From Stanieria cyanosphaera PCC 7437 (lineage in GTDB: Bacteria > Cyanobacteriota > Cyanobacteriia > Cyanobacteriales > Xenococcaceae), in the NCBI RefSeq assembly GCF_000317575.1, contig NC_019748.1, positions 310,001 through 374,000 of the forward strand: a stretch of DNA of 64,000 bases. The letters are read 5' to 3'. The position numbers and the translations under genes are program-made. Of this stretch, positions 35,575-44,782 are shown piece after piece (the stretch's first letter is position 1; each line of letters starts with the position of its first letter). A model generated the notes under the pieces. That model did no database searches and was not told the origin of the DNA. It saw nothing but the letters and a program-made list of their open reading frames with translations.

Positions 35575-37056
35575 TTACTGTAACTTACAAACCTGGCGTT
35601 GACGATCAATTTGTGGTTCTATCCAAGAATAAGCAAAATGACTAACAGAATTAATTTCAGGAAAAGCTGAACGCAAAGCCGACATTTGAACTTCTAAAGA
35701 AGGATGCTGCTTGTAGGTTTGACCCCAAGAACCAGCTAAAGCAGGGATGATTGTAGTCTCAGGAGATGCCATTTGTTTGACCGTTTTAACTTCATTGACA
35801 ATACAACTAGCATCATCACAAATTGAATAAGCCATCGGATGCCATTCTAAAGAAGCAGGAAACTTATCCCAGGCTTGTAAGCGAGAATCAAATCCTCCTC
35901 GACCAACTAAACGATTGCCATCAGGAAAAAACACTGCCCCAGCAGGAAGATTACGCTGTTGAACGGGTGAAGCTGCAAAAGAAAGAAAATCAATAATTCC
36001 TTGAGCAGCATGAGCAACGCTAAAAAACCACAATTCTGACTGTATTTGACCTAAACGATTTCGAGCAGACTCTTTGGTTTCTGAAGCAGAAATTTGACGA
36101 CCTTGCCAATCTGGTATACCTTCCTTGGGATAAAGATAGTCAAGACTTACTAAATCATCTAAGCTAATTTTACCTTTGGTGATGTATCTTTCAATTAAAG
36201 CTTGTCCTTTTTTATTTTTAGCTCGGTTGTAAAGAGCCTGAAGTGAAGCGGGACTATAAATCCATAAATCTTGAACTCGTCCTACTGTAGATCTTGCTCC
36301 TGTACCACGAGGATAGCGAATATAGTCAAATAAAACTCCATCTGGTTTTCTGGCGAGTACTGCTTGAACTAATTGATAGTAATCAATTTGTGCTTGACGA
36401 TTATAAGGGTCAATAAAAGCTTGAGAAGCGTCGTGTACTACAGCTAAACTGCTTTCACCTTGGGCATTACGAGCTAAAGCTTCTTGGCGATCGCTTCTTT
36501 GAGCATAAGTATAACCAAAATTCATGGTAAATAGCCAAGCGTAAACCTTTAGTCCTCGTTCGCGACCTTTTTTAATTGTTTGTTCAAGGAGATCCACGTT
36601 TTCGGCTCCAGGCGATCGCACTACAGGAATCCAGGGAGTAGGATTATCACCAGGAGGTAATAAAACCTGGCTGTCGTAAAATACTTCTAGATGAATGCGA
36701 TTGTAACCAAGATTAACAATGCGATCAAGAATGTAATCAATTGAACCAGGGCTAACATCACAAGGATAGAGACGAAGCCAAATTGCTTGTGTCTGTGGCC
36801 AAGTTTGACGACGACATTGATTTAAAATTTGAGCGTGTTGTGCAATAAGCTCTTGATATTCTTGTTGATCTTGAACGTTTCCTTCTAATAAACCTTGAAG
36901 CAGTTGTTCTTTTTTCAGAACTTCTTCTTGGTCAAATTTACAATAAGTTCCAATTGCTGCTTGTGCTGGTTGATTAAATCCGCATTGACTAACCAAAATA
37001 GTGAAGCTTGCGATTATGATGCGAAAAATGTGCGAATTTCCTTGTTGTTTGAACAC
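35575..37056 (-). CDS. Family-10-like glycosylhydrolase (GHL10), exported
   Basis: A 493-residue exported protein. An N-terminal signal region (IIIASFTILVSQCGF, with AQA before the mature part) is followed by a TIM-barrel domain of the GHL10/DUF187 type starting AIWLRLYPCDVSPGSIDYI, with LGYNRIHLEVFYDSQVLLP and the KVYAWLFTMNFGY strand. This family is related to glycoside hydrolases and in some bacteria acts on peptidoglycan-linked or exported glycans; the catalytic acids cannot be fixed here. Residue 25 is a Cys in SQCGF, which could be a lipobox-like site. It is monocistronic, opposite a tRNA-Leu. Confidence 0.85.
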   Translation of the reverse strand: MFKQQGNSHIFRIIIASFTILVSQCGFNQPAQAAIGTYCKFDQEEVLKKEQLLQGLLEGNVQDQQEYQELIAQHAQILNQCRRQTWPQTQAIWLRLYPCDVSPGSIDYILDRIVNLGYNRIHLEVFYDSQVLLPPGDNPTPWIPVVRSPGAENVDLLEQTIKKGRERGLKVYAWLFTMNFGYTYAQRSDRQEALARNAQGESSLAVVHDASQAFIDPYNRQAQIDYYQLVQAVLARKPDGVLFDYIRYPRGTGARSTVGRVQDLWIYSPASLQALYNRAKNKKGQALIERYITKGKISLDDLVSLDYLYPKEGIPDWQGRQISASETKESARNRLGQIQSELWFFSVAHAAQGIIDFLSFAASPVQQRNLPAGAVFFPDGNRLVGRGGFDSRLQAWDKFPASLEWHPMAYSICDDASCIVNEVKTVKQMASPETTIIPALAGSWGQTYKQHPSLEVQMSALRSAFPEINSVSHFAYSWIEPQIDRQRQVCKLQ

Positions 37057-37344
37057 AATTGTTACTCCCAGCTTTAATTACCTTATTTATTAATAAATAC
37101 GGAGTTATACAAATTACTTAGTTAATTTAATTATCGATATTTATCTATAGATATTAATGTCTTATTAATACTTGACATTACTTTGACTGATGGTTATGGT
37201 TCAATTTATTGATAGTTAAATAATATATTATTCTGTTTTAGCCTAAATTTTAGCCAAATAAAAATCCAAGTCTAGATTAAATTAATTTGAAACTCAATAA
37301 ATCTAGTTATTCCTATTAATTTTTCTAGTAATTAACAATATAAA
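37057..37344. other. AT-rich gap upstream of the glycosylhydrolase gene
   Basis: About 290 bases, very AT-rich, carrying the presumptive promoter of the minus-strand glycosylhydrolase gene. I see no ORF or structured element in it other than the guaB3 terminator at its right edge. Confidence 0.5.
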
Positions 37345-37383
37345 AAAGTGCGTTAGTTAAATTGAACAATTCTACCAACGCAC
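37345..37383 (-). terminator. guaB3 terminator
   Basis: On the minus strand GTGCGTTGGT pairs with ACTAACGCAC (one mismatch) around an AT-rich loop, followed by six T residues, 22 bases after the guaB3 stop. Confidence 0.8.
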
Positions 37384-37404
37384 CAAAATAAGTTTTGATT
37401 TTTT

Positions 37405-38568
37405 TTATTTACCCATACCCAACTGTTGAGCCTTTTGATAAACTTTTCCTTCAGTCAACAATGAAGGAGCAATCACTACTTCAACTTGCTGCATTTCTTT
37501 GAGGTTTTTCGCACCAAGTGTACCCATACTAGTTTTAATTGCACCCAATAAATTGTGAGTACCATCATCAAGTTTAGCTGGTCCAACCAGAATTTCTTTA
37601 ATTGTTCCCGTTGTTCCCACTTTAATCCGAGTTCCGCGAGGTAATACTGGACTAGGAGTAGCCATTCCCCAGTGGTAATCGCTTCCTGGAGACTCAGCAG
37701 CACGGGCAATTGGAGAGCCAATCATAACTGCATCAGCACCACAAGCCAAACATTTACAAATATCTCCTCCAGTAATGATGCCACCATCTGCAATAACTGG
37801 AACATATCTACCTGTTTGTGTGTAATAATCTTCCCTTGCAGCAGCACAATCAGCCGTTGCTGTTGCTTGAGGTACGCCAACTCCCAAAACACCACGAGAA
37901 GTACAGGCTGCACCAGGACCAATTCCAACTAAGACCCCAGCAGCACCAGCCTTCATCAAATTTAAGGCGACCTCGTAAGTAACACAGTTACCCAAAATTA
38001 CGGGCATGGGCATTTCCTGGCAAAAACTAGCCAAATCTAGAGGATTAACAGATTCAGGAGAAAGGTGAGCAGTAGAAACCACAGTTGCTTGCACGAACAA
38101 TAGATCGGCAGCAGCTTCCGCTACAACTTCACCATATTTACTTGCTCCCAAAGGAGTTAGGCTAACGGCTGCAATTCCACCTTGAGCTTTAATATCCTTA
38201 ATTCTCTGTTTGATTAATTCTGGTTTAATTGGTTCAGAATATAATTCTTGCATTAAACCAACAAACTCATCTTTACCGACAGAGGCAATTCGATTCAGTA
38301 CTGGTTCGGGGTCTTCGTAACGAGTTTGAATTCCTTCCAAATTCAGCACTCCCATTGAGCCTAATTCTGACAGTAAGACAGCCATCCGCACATCAACTAC
38401 GCCATCCATAGCACTAGCAATGATGGGGATTTCTCGCTTAATTGAGCCAATTTCCCAGGTGGTATCTGCCAAACTGGGGTCTAAAGTACGCACTCCAGGC
38501 ACAAGTGCAATTTCGTCAATTCCATAGGCTCTACGAGCCGTTTTTGAGCGACCAATTGATATATCCAC
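37405..38568 (-). CDS. guaB3: GuaB3-family IMP dehydrogenase-related protein
   Basis: Member of the GuaB3 branch of the IMP dehydrogenase/GMP reductase superfamily, which lacks the CBS regulatory domains of canonical IMPDH. Here the 387-residue TIM barrel is continuous. The active-site loop with catalytic Cys is GIGPGAACTSRGVLG near residue 220, preceded by ILGNCVTYEVA and followed by VIADGGIITGGDICK and GADAVMIGSP. The start gives MDISIGRSKTARRAYG. It acts in guanine nucleotide metabolism; whether it synthesises XMP or serves as a reductase differs between reports and cannot be settled from sequence. It has its own terminator. Confidence 0.92.
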   Translation of the reverse strand: MDISIGRSKTARRAYGIDEIALVPGVRTLDPSLADTTWEIGSIKREIPIIASAMDGVVDVRMAVLLSELGSMGVLNLEGIQTRYEDPEPVLNRIASVGKDEFVGLMQELYSEPIKPELIKQRIKDIKAQGGIAAVSLTPLGASKYGEVVAEAAADLLFVQATVVSTAHLSPESVNPLDLASFCQEMPMPVILGNCVTYEVALNLMKAGAAGVLVGIGPGAACTSRGVLGVGVPQATATADCAAAREDYYTQTGRYVPVIADGGIITGGDICKCLACGADAVMIGSPIARAAESPGSDYHWGMATPSPVLPRGTRIKVGTTGTIKEILVGPAKLDDGTHNLLGAIKTSMGTLGAKNLKEMQQVEVVIAPSLLTEGKVYQKAQQLGMGK

Positions 38569-38673
38569 GCTTTCCCTTCTGTTCCCAAAGCTATTAGCTT
38601 AGGCTATCAAATTTTTTTACCATTTGAAAATGAAAAAATAAAATCAGATTGTATCATGTGTAACAAACTACTC

Positions 38674-40428
38674 TCAAGCAGGATAAATTCTTAGTCTGCG
38701 ATTAGGTTCTTCACCAAAACTATCGGATTGGAGGCGATAATGCTCGACTAATTCATGTTGCATTTTACGGACTTTGGCAGAGCGTGGTAATAATTCTACT
38801 GGTTGTCCTTTGGGAATGACGATTTGTTCGACAGCTAGTCTCGCTTCTTCTAAAGCTTCAATTTCATCATCGCTTCCTGCTTGGGAAAACAAACGTAAAT
38901 CTGTCGCCTCTGGAAGATTGGGGTCATCAAAATTGAGTAATTGCCTCAAGACCCTAGTTATTTGAGGAATGGTATTAGATTTAACTCCGTAAATAGGTAT
39001 CTGACGATGTTTAACTAATTGTCGTAGTTTAGAATGATGTTTGATTTGCGATCGCAAAGCGACAACTACATCTGCGTTCTCCAGGTCTTTGGTCAAGACA
39101 ATGGGTAGATTTAGTACGTCAATTACCTGTTCTAATTGAGAACGACCAACCCCATAGGGATAGAGATAAACAGGCCAATCTTCTCCATTAGGTCCTGGAG
39201 TCCGAACTTTGTTGCTGATTGGTTCTTGAGTTTGCCATGATTGCTCTAGCATTTGTTCAAAGTCGGAATTGACTTTCTGCTGTTTACTACTTAAAGAACT
39301 CACAGGAGTCATTCGACCAGAAGCACGCCATCCTCCAGAAGGTCGTAAAGGAGTTGCTAAAGAAACTGTTTTGGCTAAGTAATTGTTATTTGATTGAGTA
39401 GGTTCTTCATGAATGATGCTGATTTCACCGCTATCATCAACTGTTCTAATTTGGGTTGTTGGTTCAATTCCTCGAAGTAAGTTATCGACTGTTTGAGCTA
39501 CATCTTCATGAACTACCCATCGCTGTCTTTCTAACATTTCAACAGCAACCGCAAATGTAGGAGGAGCTTTTCTTTCTAAAACAGTTTTTTGTGAACCTCT
39601 GCGTCTAGCTTCGTCATCTCCTAGGGTAACGGCTTGAATACCGCCAATTAAATCAGATAGAGTAGGATTTTTGATTAAATTCTCAATAGTATTACCGTGA
39701 GCCGTACCAACTAATTGTACTCCTCGCTCAGCAATTGTACGGGCAGCCAAAGATTCTAGTTCAGTACCAATTTCATCAATTACAATTACTTCAGGCATAT
39801 GATTTTCTACTGCTTCAATCATAACCTGATGCTGTAATTCTGGTCGAGAAACTTGCATTCTCCGAGCGCGTCCAATAGCAGGATGAGGAATATCACCATC
39901 ACCAGCAATTTCATTGGAAGTATCGATAATGACAACTCTTTTATTGAGGTCATCGGCTAAAACTCTAGCGATTTCTCGTAGAGCAGTAGTTTTACCTACA
40001 CCTGGTCTTCCCAACAGCAGAACTGATTGACCAGTTTCAATCAATTCCCGAATCATAATAATTGTGCCAAACACAGCCCGTCCAATCCGACAGGTTAAGC
40101 CGATAATATCTCCTGCACGATTGCGAATGGCACTGATACGGTGTAAGGTTCTTTCTATTCCTGCTCGATTATCACTGCTGAAAATACCTACTCGTTCAAT
40201 GCAGTGTTGTAAATCTTCTTTGGATACTGGTGTTTGTCCTAAATAGGAAGCTTCTGAAGCAAAACGCCCCTCTGGTAACCGACCTAAGTCCATTACTACT
40301 TCGATCAAATTATCTTTTTGAGGATGTTCAATTAATTTTAAACGAATTGGCTCTGGAAAAATTGATAATAATTCGTCTAAATTATCAGTAATTTGCATTC
40401 GGTGAGAAGGAATTTTTTCTTGTGGCAT
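38674..40428 (-). CDS. Ycf45-type AAA ATPase with R3H domain
   Basis: A 584-residue single-stranded nucleic-acid-binding ATPase of the Ycf45/SpoIIIAA-like family, conserved in cyanobacteria and plastids. The N-terminus (1-120) contains a DNA-binding-type segment, then the ATPase with Walker A LLGRPGVGKTTAL near residue 140, VVIIDTSNEIAGDGDIPHP, VIVIDEIGTELE as Walker B near 210, and the arginine-rich DDEARRRGSQKTVLE. A linker of about 90 residues and a conserved fold (VYLYPYGVGRSQLEQVI) precede the C-terminal R3H motif (RKMQHELVEHY). Function is unknown; a nucleic-acid role follows from R3H. ldpA lies upstream on the same strand, 78 bases away. Confidence 0.92.
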   Translation of the reverse strand: MPQEKIPSHRMQITDNLDELLSIFPEPIRLKLIEHPQKDNLIEVVMDLGRLPEGRFASEASYLGQTPVSKEDLQHCIERVGIFSSDNRAGIERTLHRISAIRNRAGDIIGLTCRIGRAVFGTIIMIRELIETGQSVLLLGRPGVGKTTALREIARVLADDLNKRVVIIDTSNEIAGDGDIPHPAIGRARRMQVSRPELQHQVMIEAVENHMPEVIVIDEIGTELESLAARTIAERGVQLVGTAHGNTIENLIKNPTLSDLIGGIQAVTLGDDEARRRGSQKTVLERKAPPTFAVAVEMLERQRWVVHEDVAQTVDNLLRGIEPTTQIRTVDDSGEISIIHEEPTQSNNNYLAKTVSLATPLRPSGGWRASGRMTPVSSLSSKQQKVNSDFEQMLEQSWQTQEPISNKVRTPGPNGEDWPVYLYPYGVGRSQLEQVIDVLNLPIVLTKDLENADVVVALRSQIKHHSKLRQLVKHRQIPIYGVKSNTIPQITRVLRQLLNFDDPNLPEATDLRLFSQAGSDDEIEALEEARLAVEQIVIPKGQPVELLPRSAKVRKMQHELVEHYRLQSDSFGEEPNRRLRIYPA

Positions 40429-40506
40429 TAAAGATAAATTAATTTAATCTAAAAATATTTTTTGAGCTTTTCTTTGCTTTATTAATAGCTTAAACTAAAT
40501 GATTAT

Positions 40507-41682
40507 TTAATCTATCATTGGCTTTATTTTTTTTGAAGCTTGACAGTCATAAAAATAATCTGATTTGACATTAGTTTTAATTTGGGAAACCAAAGAACAA
40601 GCTTGATTTACTGCTTGCTTAAGGAATTCTGGTTGATTTTCTAATTGCTCAAAGGATACTTTCATGGTATTTAAACTATTTGAATTGCTCTTAAAATTTT
40701 GTTGGTTAATTATTTCTAATTGTTCTAAAATTGGCGATAATAAAGATCGAGCATAACTGCCATAGGCGATACCAGCGATAGCTTGGTTGTTTGCTTGATT
40801 GATTAATCCAGCAGTCCTTAACTTAGTTACAGTGTAACCATTTGTGCCACCTGCGAGTTGAACAAAACCTGGTAAATTTGCTGTTAAAACTTTTTGAGCT
40901 AGTTTGATTGCTGCATGGGTAGTTCCTATCCCAATGTCACCACTCATAGGACGACCATCGGTTTGCCAGATTAAAGGACAAGGTAAAGGACTAATTAAAT
41001 TGTAGAGAGCTTGAAGATAATCAATTAAATCTGGATGATCTGGGCAACTAATTGCTAGTACTTTGAGATTACTAATTTGATTAGCGATCGCTCTCCACAG
41101 TCTTTGGAAATCATTGTAATGTCCCACTTGAGTATGAATTTCAATCGCATCTATTGCTACTTCTGGTAACCAATCCGCGATCGCATTAGGGGTAGACACA
41201 TAAGCACGAGTGGAAATTATTTGAGGTGGACAAATGGGTAAACAACGACCACAACCGTAACAGAGGCGATCAATGACTCCTGAAAAACCTGTGGGAGTTT
41301 CTGCAAATGTAATTGCTTTAGCAGGACATACTACTTCACAGGGTCGCGGACATTCAGCAGGACAATTAGTTGACTCAAATTCTGCTTTCCGAAAATGAGG
41401 ATCTTCTCCATCATTAAGACTAACCATTAACCAAGGTTTTCCTCGCCAAAAGCAGTCTGAAAAATTATTGGTTTGAGCTAAACTAGCTGCAACTTCAATT
41501 CCTTCTCGTGCAGCAGCAATTACGGCAGGATCCGCAGCAACATCGATACAATCAGCACCAGCTAGACTGTAAGCTAAAGCCAAACTTCGGATGGCAGGAA
41601 GGTGTTGAAAACTAGCTCCGCAAATTAGTTTGAACCAGTGACCTTCTTTTAAAGAATGTAAGGGATGGTATAGATTGCTCAC
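40507..41682 (-). CDS. ldpA: LdpA, iron-sulfur light-input protein of the circadian clock
   Basis: LdpA senses redox state and adjusts the period of the KaiABC clock to light intensity in Synechococcus elongatus. The 391-residue protein has two ferredoxin-like cysteine clusters: NCPAECPRPCEVVCP near residues 128-142, and LCYGCGRCLPICPP near 165-178, which bind 4Fe-4S clusters. The N-terminal part (IRSLALAYSLAGADCIDVAA) is the conserved LdpA domain. The polar C-terminus is Asn/Gln-rich. It lies upstream of the Ycf45-type gene and downstream of trmD on the same strand, with gaps of 78 and 211 bases. Confidence 0.93.
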   Translation of the reverse strand: MSNLYHPLHSLKEGHWFKLICGASFQHLPAIRSLALAYSLAGADCIDVAADPAVIAAAREGIEVAASLAQTNNFSDCFWRGKPWLMVSLNDGEDPHFRKAEFESTNCPAECPRPCEVVCPAKAITFAETPTGFSGVIDRLCYGCGRCLPICPPQIISTRAYVSTPNAIADWLPEVAIDAIEIHTQVGHYNDFQRLWRAIANQISNLKVLAISCPDHPDLIDYLQALYNLISPLPCPLIWQTDGRPMSGDIGIGTTHAAIKLAQKVLTANLPGFVQLAGGTNGYTVTKLRTAGLINQANNQAIAGIAYGSYARSLLSPILEQLEIINQQNFKSNSNSLNTMKVSFEQLENQPEFLKQAVNQACSLVSQIKTNVKSDYFYDCQASKKIKPMID

Positions 41683-41893
41683 TTCTACATCCTAATATTT
41701 TGTTGCTCATTAGTGTTAGTAATTTTTGGCTGAAATTGGGATGGGGTAGTTAGAAATAACCGACTTAAATCCTTAATGTATTATATTGTAATACAAAAAG
41801 TCAATTTTAAGTCAAGCCATTCAATTAACTATTAACAATCAACCATTAACAACAATCGAAGCGTTTCTGGCGAGCAAAGTTATACTGGGAGTT

Positions 41894-42589
41894 TTAATCT
41901 TGTTGTTGATGCCACCTACTCCAGAGATCAAAACGGCGATCGCGTGTTCGTTGAATTTGTTGTTCTTTACGCCATTGAGCAATTGCTTGATGATTGCCAG
42001 AACGTAAAACTTCAGGAACTTCCCAACCCCGAAAAACTGCTGGTCTAGTATATTGAGGATAATCGAGTAAATCTGTTTCAAAACTCTCAGCTTTCAGAGA
42101 GGCTTGTTTAGCTACTGTGCCTGGTAACAATCGTACTACACCGTTAATAATCGTTAAAGCAGGAATTTCACCACAAGTAAGGACAAAATCACCTAAAGAT
42201 ATTTCTCTAGTAACTAAATGCTGACAAACTCGTTCATCTACCCCTTCATAATGTCCACAAATTAAGATCAATTGATCGTAGTTGCTAGCCAATTCTTGTA
42301 GTAAGTTTTGATTAAGAGTTTCTCCTTGGGGACTCATATAAATAATTTCTTTTCTCGGTAACATCTCCAAAGATTCAACCGCAGCAAAAATTGGTTCTGG
42401 TTTAAGTAACATTCCTACCCCACCACCATAGGGTTCATCATCAACCTTATGATGTTTATCCGTAGTGAAGTCGCGGGGATTAATTAAATTGATTGTTGCG
42501 ATCTCTTTAGCTAAAGCCTTGCCAATTAAACCAGAATTAAGCGGAGAAACAAAAAAATCGGGGAATAAAGTGATAATATCAAACCGCAC
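41894..42589 (-). CDS. trmD: tRNA (guanine-37-N1) methyltransferase
   Basis: Methylates G37 next to the anticodon, preventing frameshifts; a SPOUT-fold dimer that binds S-adenosylmethionine in a trefoil knot. The 231-residue protein has the expected motifs DKHHKVDDEPYGGGVGMLLK near residue 45, ICGHYEGVDERV near 112, and SLGDFVLTCGEIPAL near 132. The C-terminus SGNHQAIAQWRKEQQ is the usual tRNA-binding end. Transcription is on the minus strand; rimM or rplS, its partners in many bacteria, are not adjacent here. Confidence 0.97.
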   Translation of the reverse strand: MRFDIITLFPDFFVSPLNSGLIGKALAKEIATINLINPRDFTTDKHHKVDDEPYGGGVGMLLKPEPIFAAVESLEMLPRKEIIYMSPQGETLNQNLLQELASNYDQLILICGHYEGVDERVCQHLVTREISLGDFVLTCGEIPALTIINGVVRLLPGTVAKQASLKAESFETDLLDYPQYTRPAVFRGWEVPEVLRSGNHQAIAQWRKEQQIQRTRDRRFDLWSRWHQQQD

Positions 42590-42832
42590 TAATTTTTCTT
42601 CTCAATAATTTTGTTAAGACCACAAAATGTATATTTTGTTATGCAAAAATAACATAATTACCTTATCATATACAAATTGTTGCCAAGCTAATAGCTGAAT
42701 CTGACTAATTTTTAACTGTATTTTAAACAGGTAAATAATATACTATTTCTTGAGCGAAAATTTGATATTAATCAATATTTAAGAATTAATACCGATCGGC
42801 ACCGTCATTATCAATCCAGAGAATCGAGTTTA

Positions 42833-43699
42833 ATGCTTCAAATGCCAACCATGCAGAATCGAGAAACCCAACTTCAATCTAGTTATACTCCTGCTTTAAC
42901 AAAAACCGCTATTTTGGTCATTGGCGGTGCTGAAGACAAAGTACATGGTAGAGAAATTTTACATACCTTTTTTAATCGCTCAGGAGGCTCAGAAGCGGTT
43001 ATTGGTATTATTCCTTCAGCTTCTCGCGAACCTACTATTATAGGCGATCGCTATGTGCAGATTTTTGAAGAAATGGGTACAAAATACACCAAAGTCTTAG
43101 ATGTACGCGACCGCGATCAAGGTAACGATTCTGTTTATCTCGACTATGTGGAAGAATGTACGGGAATTTTTTTAACAGGCGGAGATCAGTTGCGGTTGTG
43201 TGGACTGTTGGCAGAAACTCCGTTGATGGATCGCATTATTACTAGGGCGCAAAATCATGAAATTACCGTTGGCGGAACTAGTGCAGGGGCTGCGGTAATG
43301 GGTTATCACATGATTGCTGGCGGAAGTAGTGGGGAATCTCCTAATCGATCTTTGGTTGATATGGCAATGGGATTGGGTATTATTCCAGAAATTTTAGTCG
43401 ATCAACATTTTCATAATCGCAATCGTTTAGCTCGTCTGCTTAGTGCCATTGCTTCTCACTCCGAACTGTTGGGTATAGGAATTGATGAAGATACCTGTGC
43501 GATGTTTGAGTCGGATCGAACTATTCAAGTGTTAGGCAAAGGTACAGTTACGATTATTGACGCGCGATCAATGTCTTATACTAATCAATCACAAGTAAAA
43601 GGTAGTGAACCTCTTAGTATTCACAATCTTAAATTACACGTCCTTTGTCACGGAGAACGCTACGATCTCAATAGCCATCAAGCATTACCTCTCAAATAA
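42833..43699 (+). CDS. cphB: Cyanophycinase
   Basis: Serine peptidase that hydrolyses cyanophycin, the arginine-aspartate storage polymer, to beta-Asp-Arg dipeptides. The 288-residue protein shows the nucleophile motif GGTSAGAAVMGY near residue 147 and GIFLTGGDQLRLCGL near 105, with GIGIDEDTCAMFE further on, all as in characterised CphB. Cytosolic. In most cyanobacteria cphA (cyanophycin synthetase) follows directly; here a cytochrome-c biogenesis gene is next, so cphA must lie elsewhere or be lost. The start ATG at 42833 has two close alternatives at codons 4 and 7. Confidence 0.96.
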   Translation: MLQMPTMQNRETQLQSSYTPALTKTAILVIGGAEDKVHGREILHTFFNRSGGSEAVIGIIPSASREPTIIGDRYVQIFEEMGTKYTKVLDVRDRDQGNDSVYLDYVEECTGIFLTGGDQLRLCGLLAETPLMDRIITRAQNHEITVGGTSAGAAVMGYHMIAGGSSGESPNRSLVDMAMGLGIIPEILVDQHFHNRNRLARLLSAIASHSELLGIGIDEDTCAMFESDRTIQVLGKGTVTIIDARSMSYTNQSQVKGSEPLSIHNLKLHVLCHGERYDLNSHQALPLK

Positions 43700-43771
43700 A
43701 CAATTGAACCCAGTGCAGGAAGAATTAATCCTCTCTAATTTAAATTAGATATAGTTACTTAAATAAAAAAT

Positions 43772-44773
43772 ATGGATTTAGTTAAATTCCAAAATTTACT
43801 GGATAATGCTTCGTTTGGCATTTTATTTGTAACCATGTTGATTTATTGGGCAGGGGCTGCATTTCCTGAACTTCCTTACTTATCAACTCTGGGAACTACA
43901 GGTATGGCGATCGCAAATTTGACGATGGCTGCTTTGTTAGGTTCGCGATGGTTGGAAGCGGGTTATTTTCCCCTTAGTAATCTCTATGAATCACTCTTTT
44001 TCCTAGCTTGGGGTGTGACGGCGATTCATTTGATTGCCGAAAATATGAGTAAGTCCAGGTTGGTTGGAGTAGCGACTAGCCCTGTGGCAATGGGTATTAC
44101 TGCTTTTGCAGCTTTATCTTTACCACCCGAAATGCAAGCCTCTGCGCCTTTAGTTCCTGCTTTAAAATCTAATTGGTTAATGATGCACGTCAGTGTGATG
44201 ATGCTTAGTTACGCTACGTTGATGGTAGGTGCGGTAATTGCGATCGCGTTTTTGATTGTGACTCGCGGTCAAAATGTTGAATTAAAAGGTAGTTCGGTTG
44301 GCACTGGTAGTTATCGCGACAGAATTAAACAGTTATCTTTAGCCAAAGCTCAAAGCAGTGATGATTCTAGTTCCGTAGCAGCTAATCATGGCAATGTTGC
44401 AGTTTTAAATTTACCTAAAACAACTACTCAACCTCCTCTATCTCCTGAACGTCTTAATCTTGCTGATACTCTAGACAATATTAGTTACCGTATTATTGGT
44501 TTAGGATTTCCTTTACTAACAATTGGAATTATTGCTGGTGCAGTATGGGCAAATGAAGCTTGGGGTTCTTATTGGAGTTGGGATCCTAAAGAAACTTGGG
44601 CGTTTATTACATGGTTGGTATTTGCTGCCTATCTTCACGCTAGAATCACTCGCGGTTGGCAAGGAAAAAAACCTGCTATGTTAGCTGCAACAGGTTTTGT
44701 AGTGGTTTGGATTTGTTATTTAGGAGTTAATTTGTTAGGCAAAGGATTGCATTCCTATGGTTGGTTTTTCTAG
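43772..44773 (+). CDS. ccsA: Cytochrome c biogenesis protein CcsA
   Basis: Haem-handling membrane protein of the System II cytochrome c maturation pathway; with CcsB it carries haem across the thylakoid membrane and ligates it to apocytochromes. The 333 residues form about eight transmembrane segments and contain the tryptophan-rich WWD-type motif [15 protein letters not shown] near residue 268. Conserved His residues lie in [12 protein letters not shown] and YLHARITR, the usual haem ligands. A hydrophilic Ser/Gln-rich loop (about 168-225) is longer than in plastid CcsA. It sits between cphB and the convergent gltS-like gene. Confidence 0.95.
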   Translation: MDLVKFQNLLDNASFGILFVTMLIYWAGAAFPELPYLSTLGTTGMAIANLTMAALLGSRWLEAGYFPLSNLYESLFFLAWGVTAIHLIAENMSKSRLVGVATSPVAMGITAFAALSLPPEMQASAPLVPALKSNWLMMHVSVMMLSYATLMVGAVIAIAFLIVTRGQNVELKGSSVGTGSYRDRIKQLSLAKAQSSDDSSSVAANHGNVAVLNLPKTTTQPPLSPERLNLADTLDNISYRIIGLGFPLLTIGIIAGAVWANEAWGSYWSWDPKETWAFITWLVFAAYLHARITRGWQGKKPAMLAATGFVVVWICYLGVNLLGKGLHSYGWFF

Positions 44774-44782
44774 TAATTTGAA

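Noticed and set aside
37476-37932. Overlapping ORFs on both strands within guaB3
   Set aside because: The guaB3 frame carries the conserved catalytic loop and barrel motifs; the others have no family resemblance.
41839-42081. 80-codon minus-strand ORF overlapping trmD
   Set aside because: trmD in the overlapping frame has all family motifs; the ORF is a shadow.
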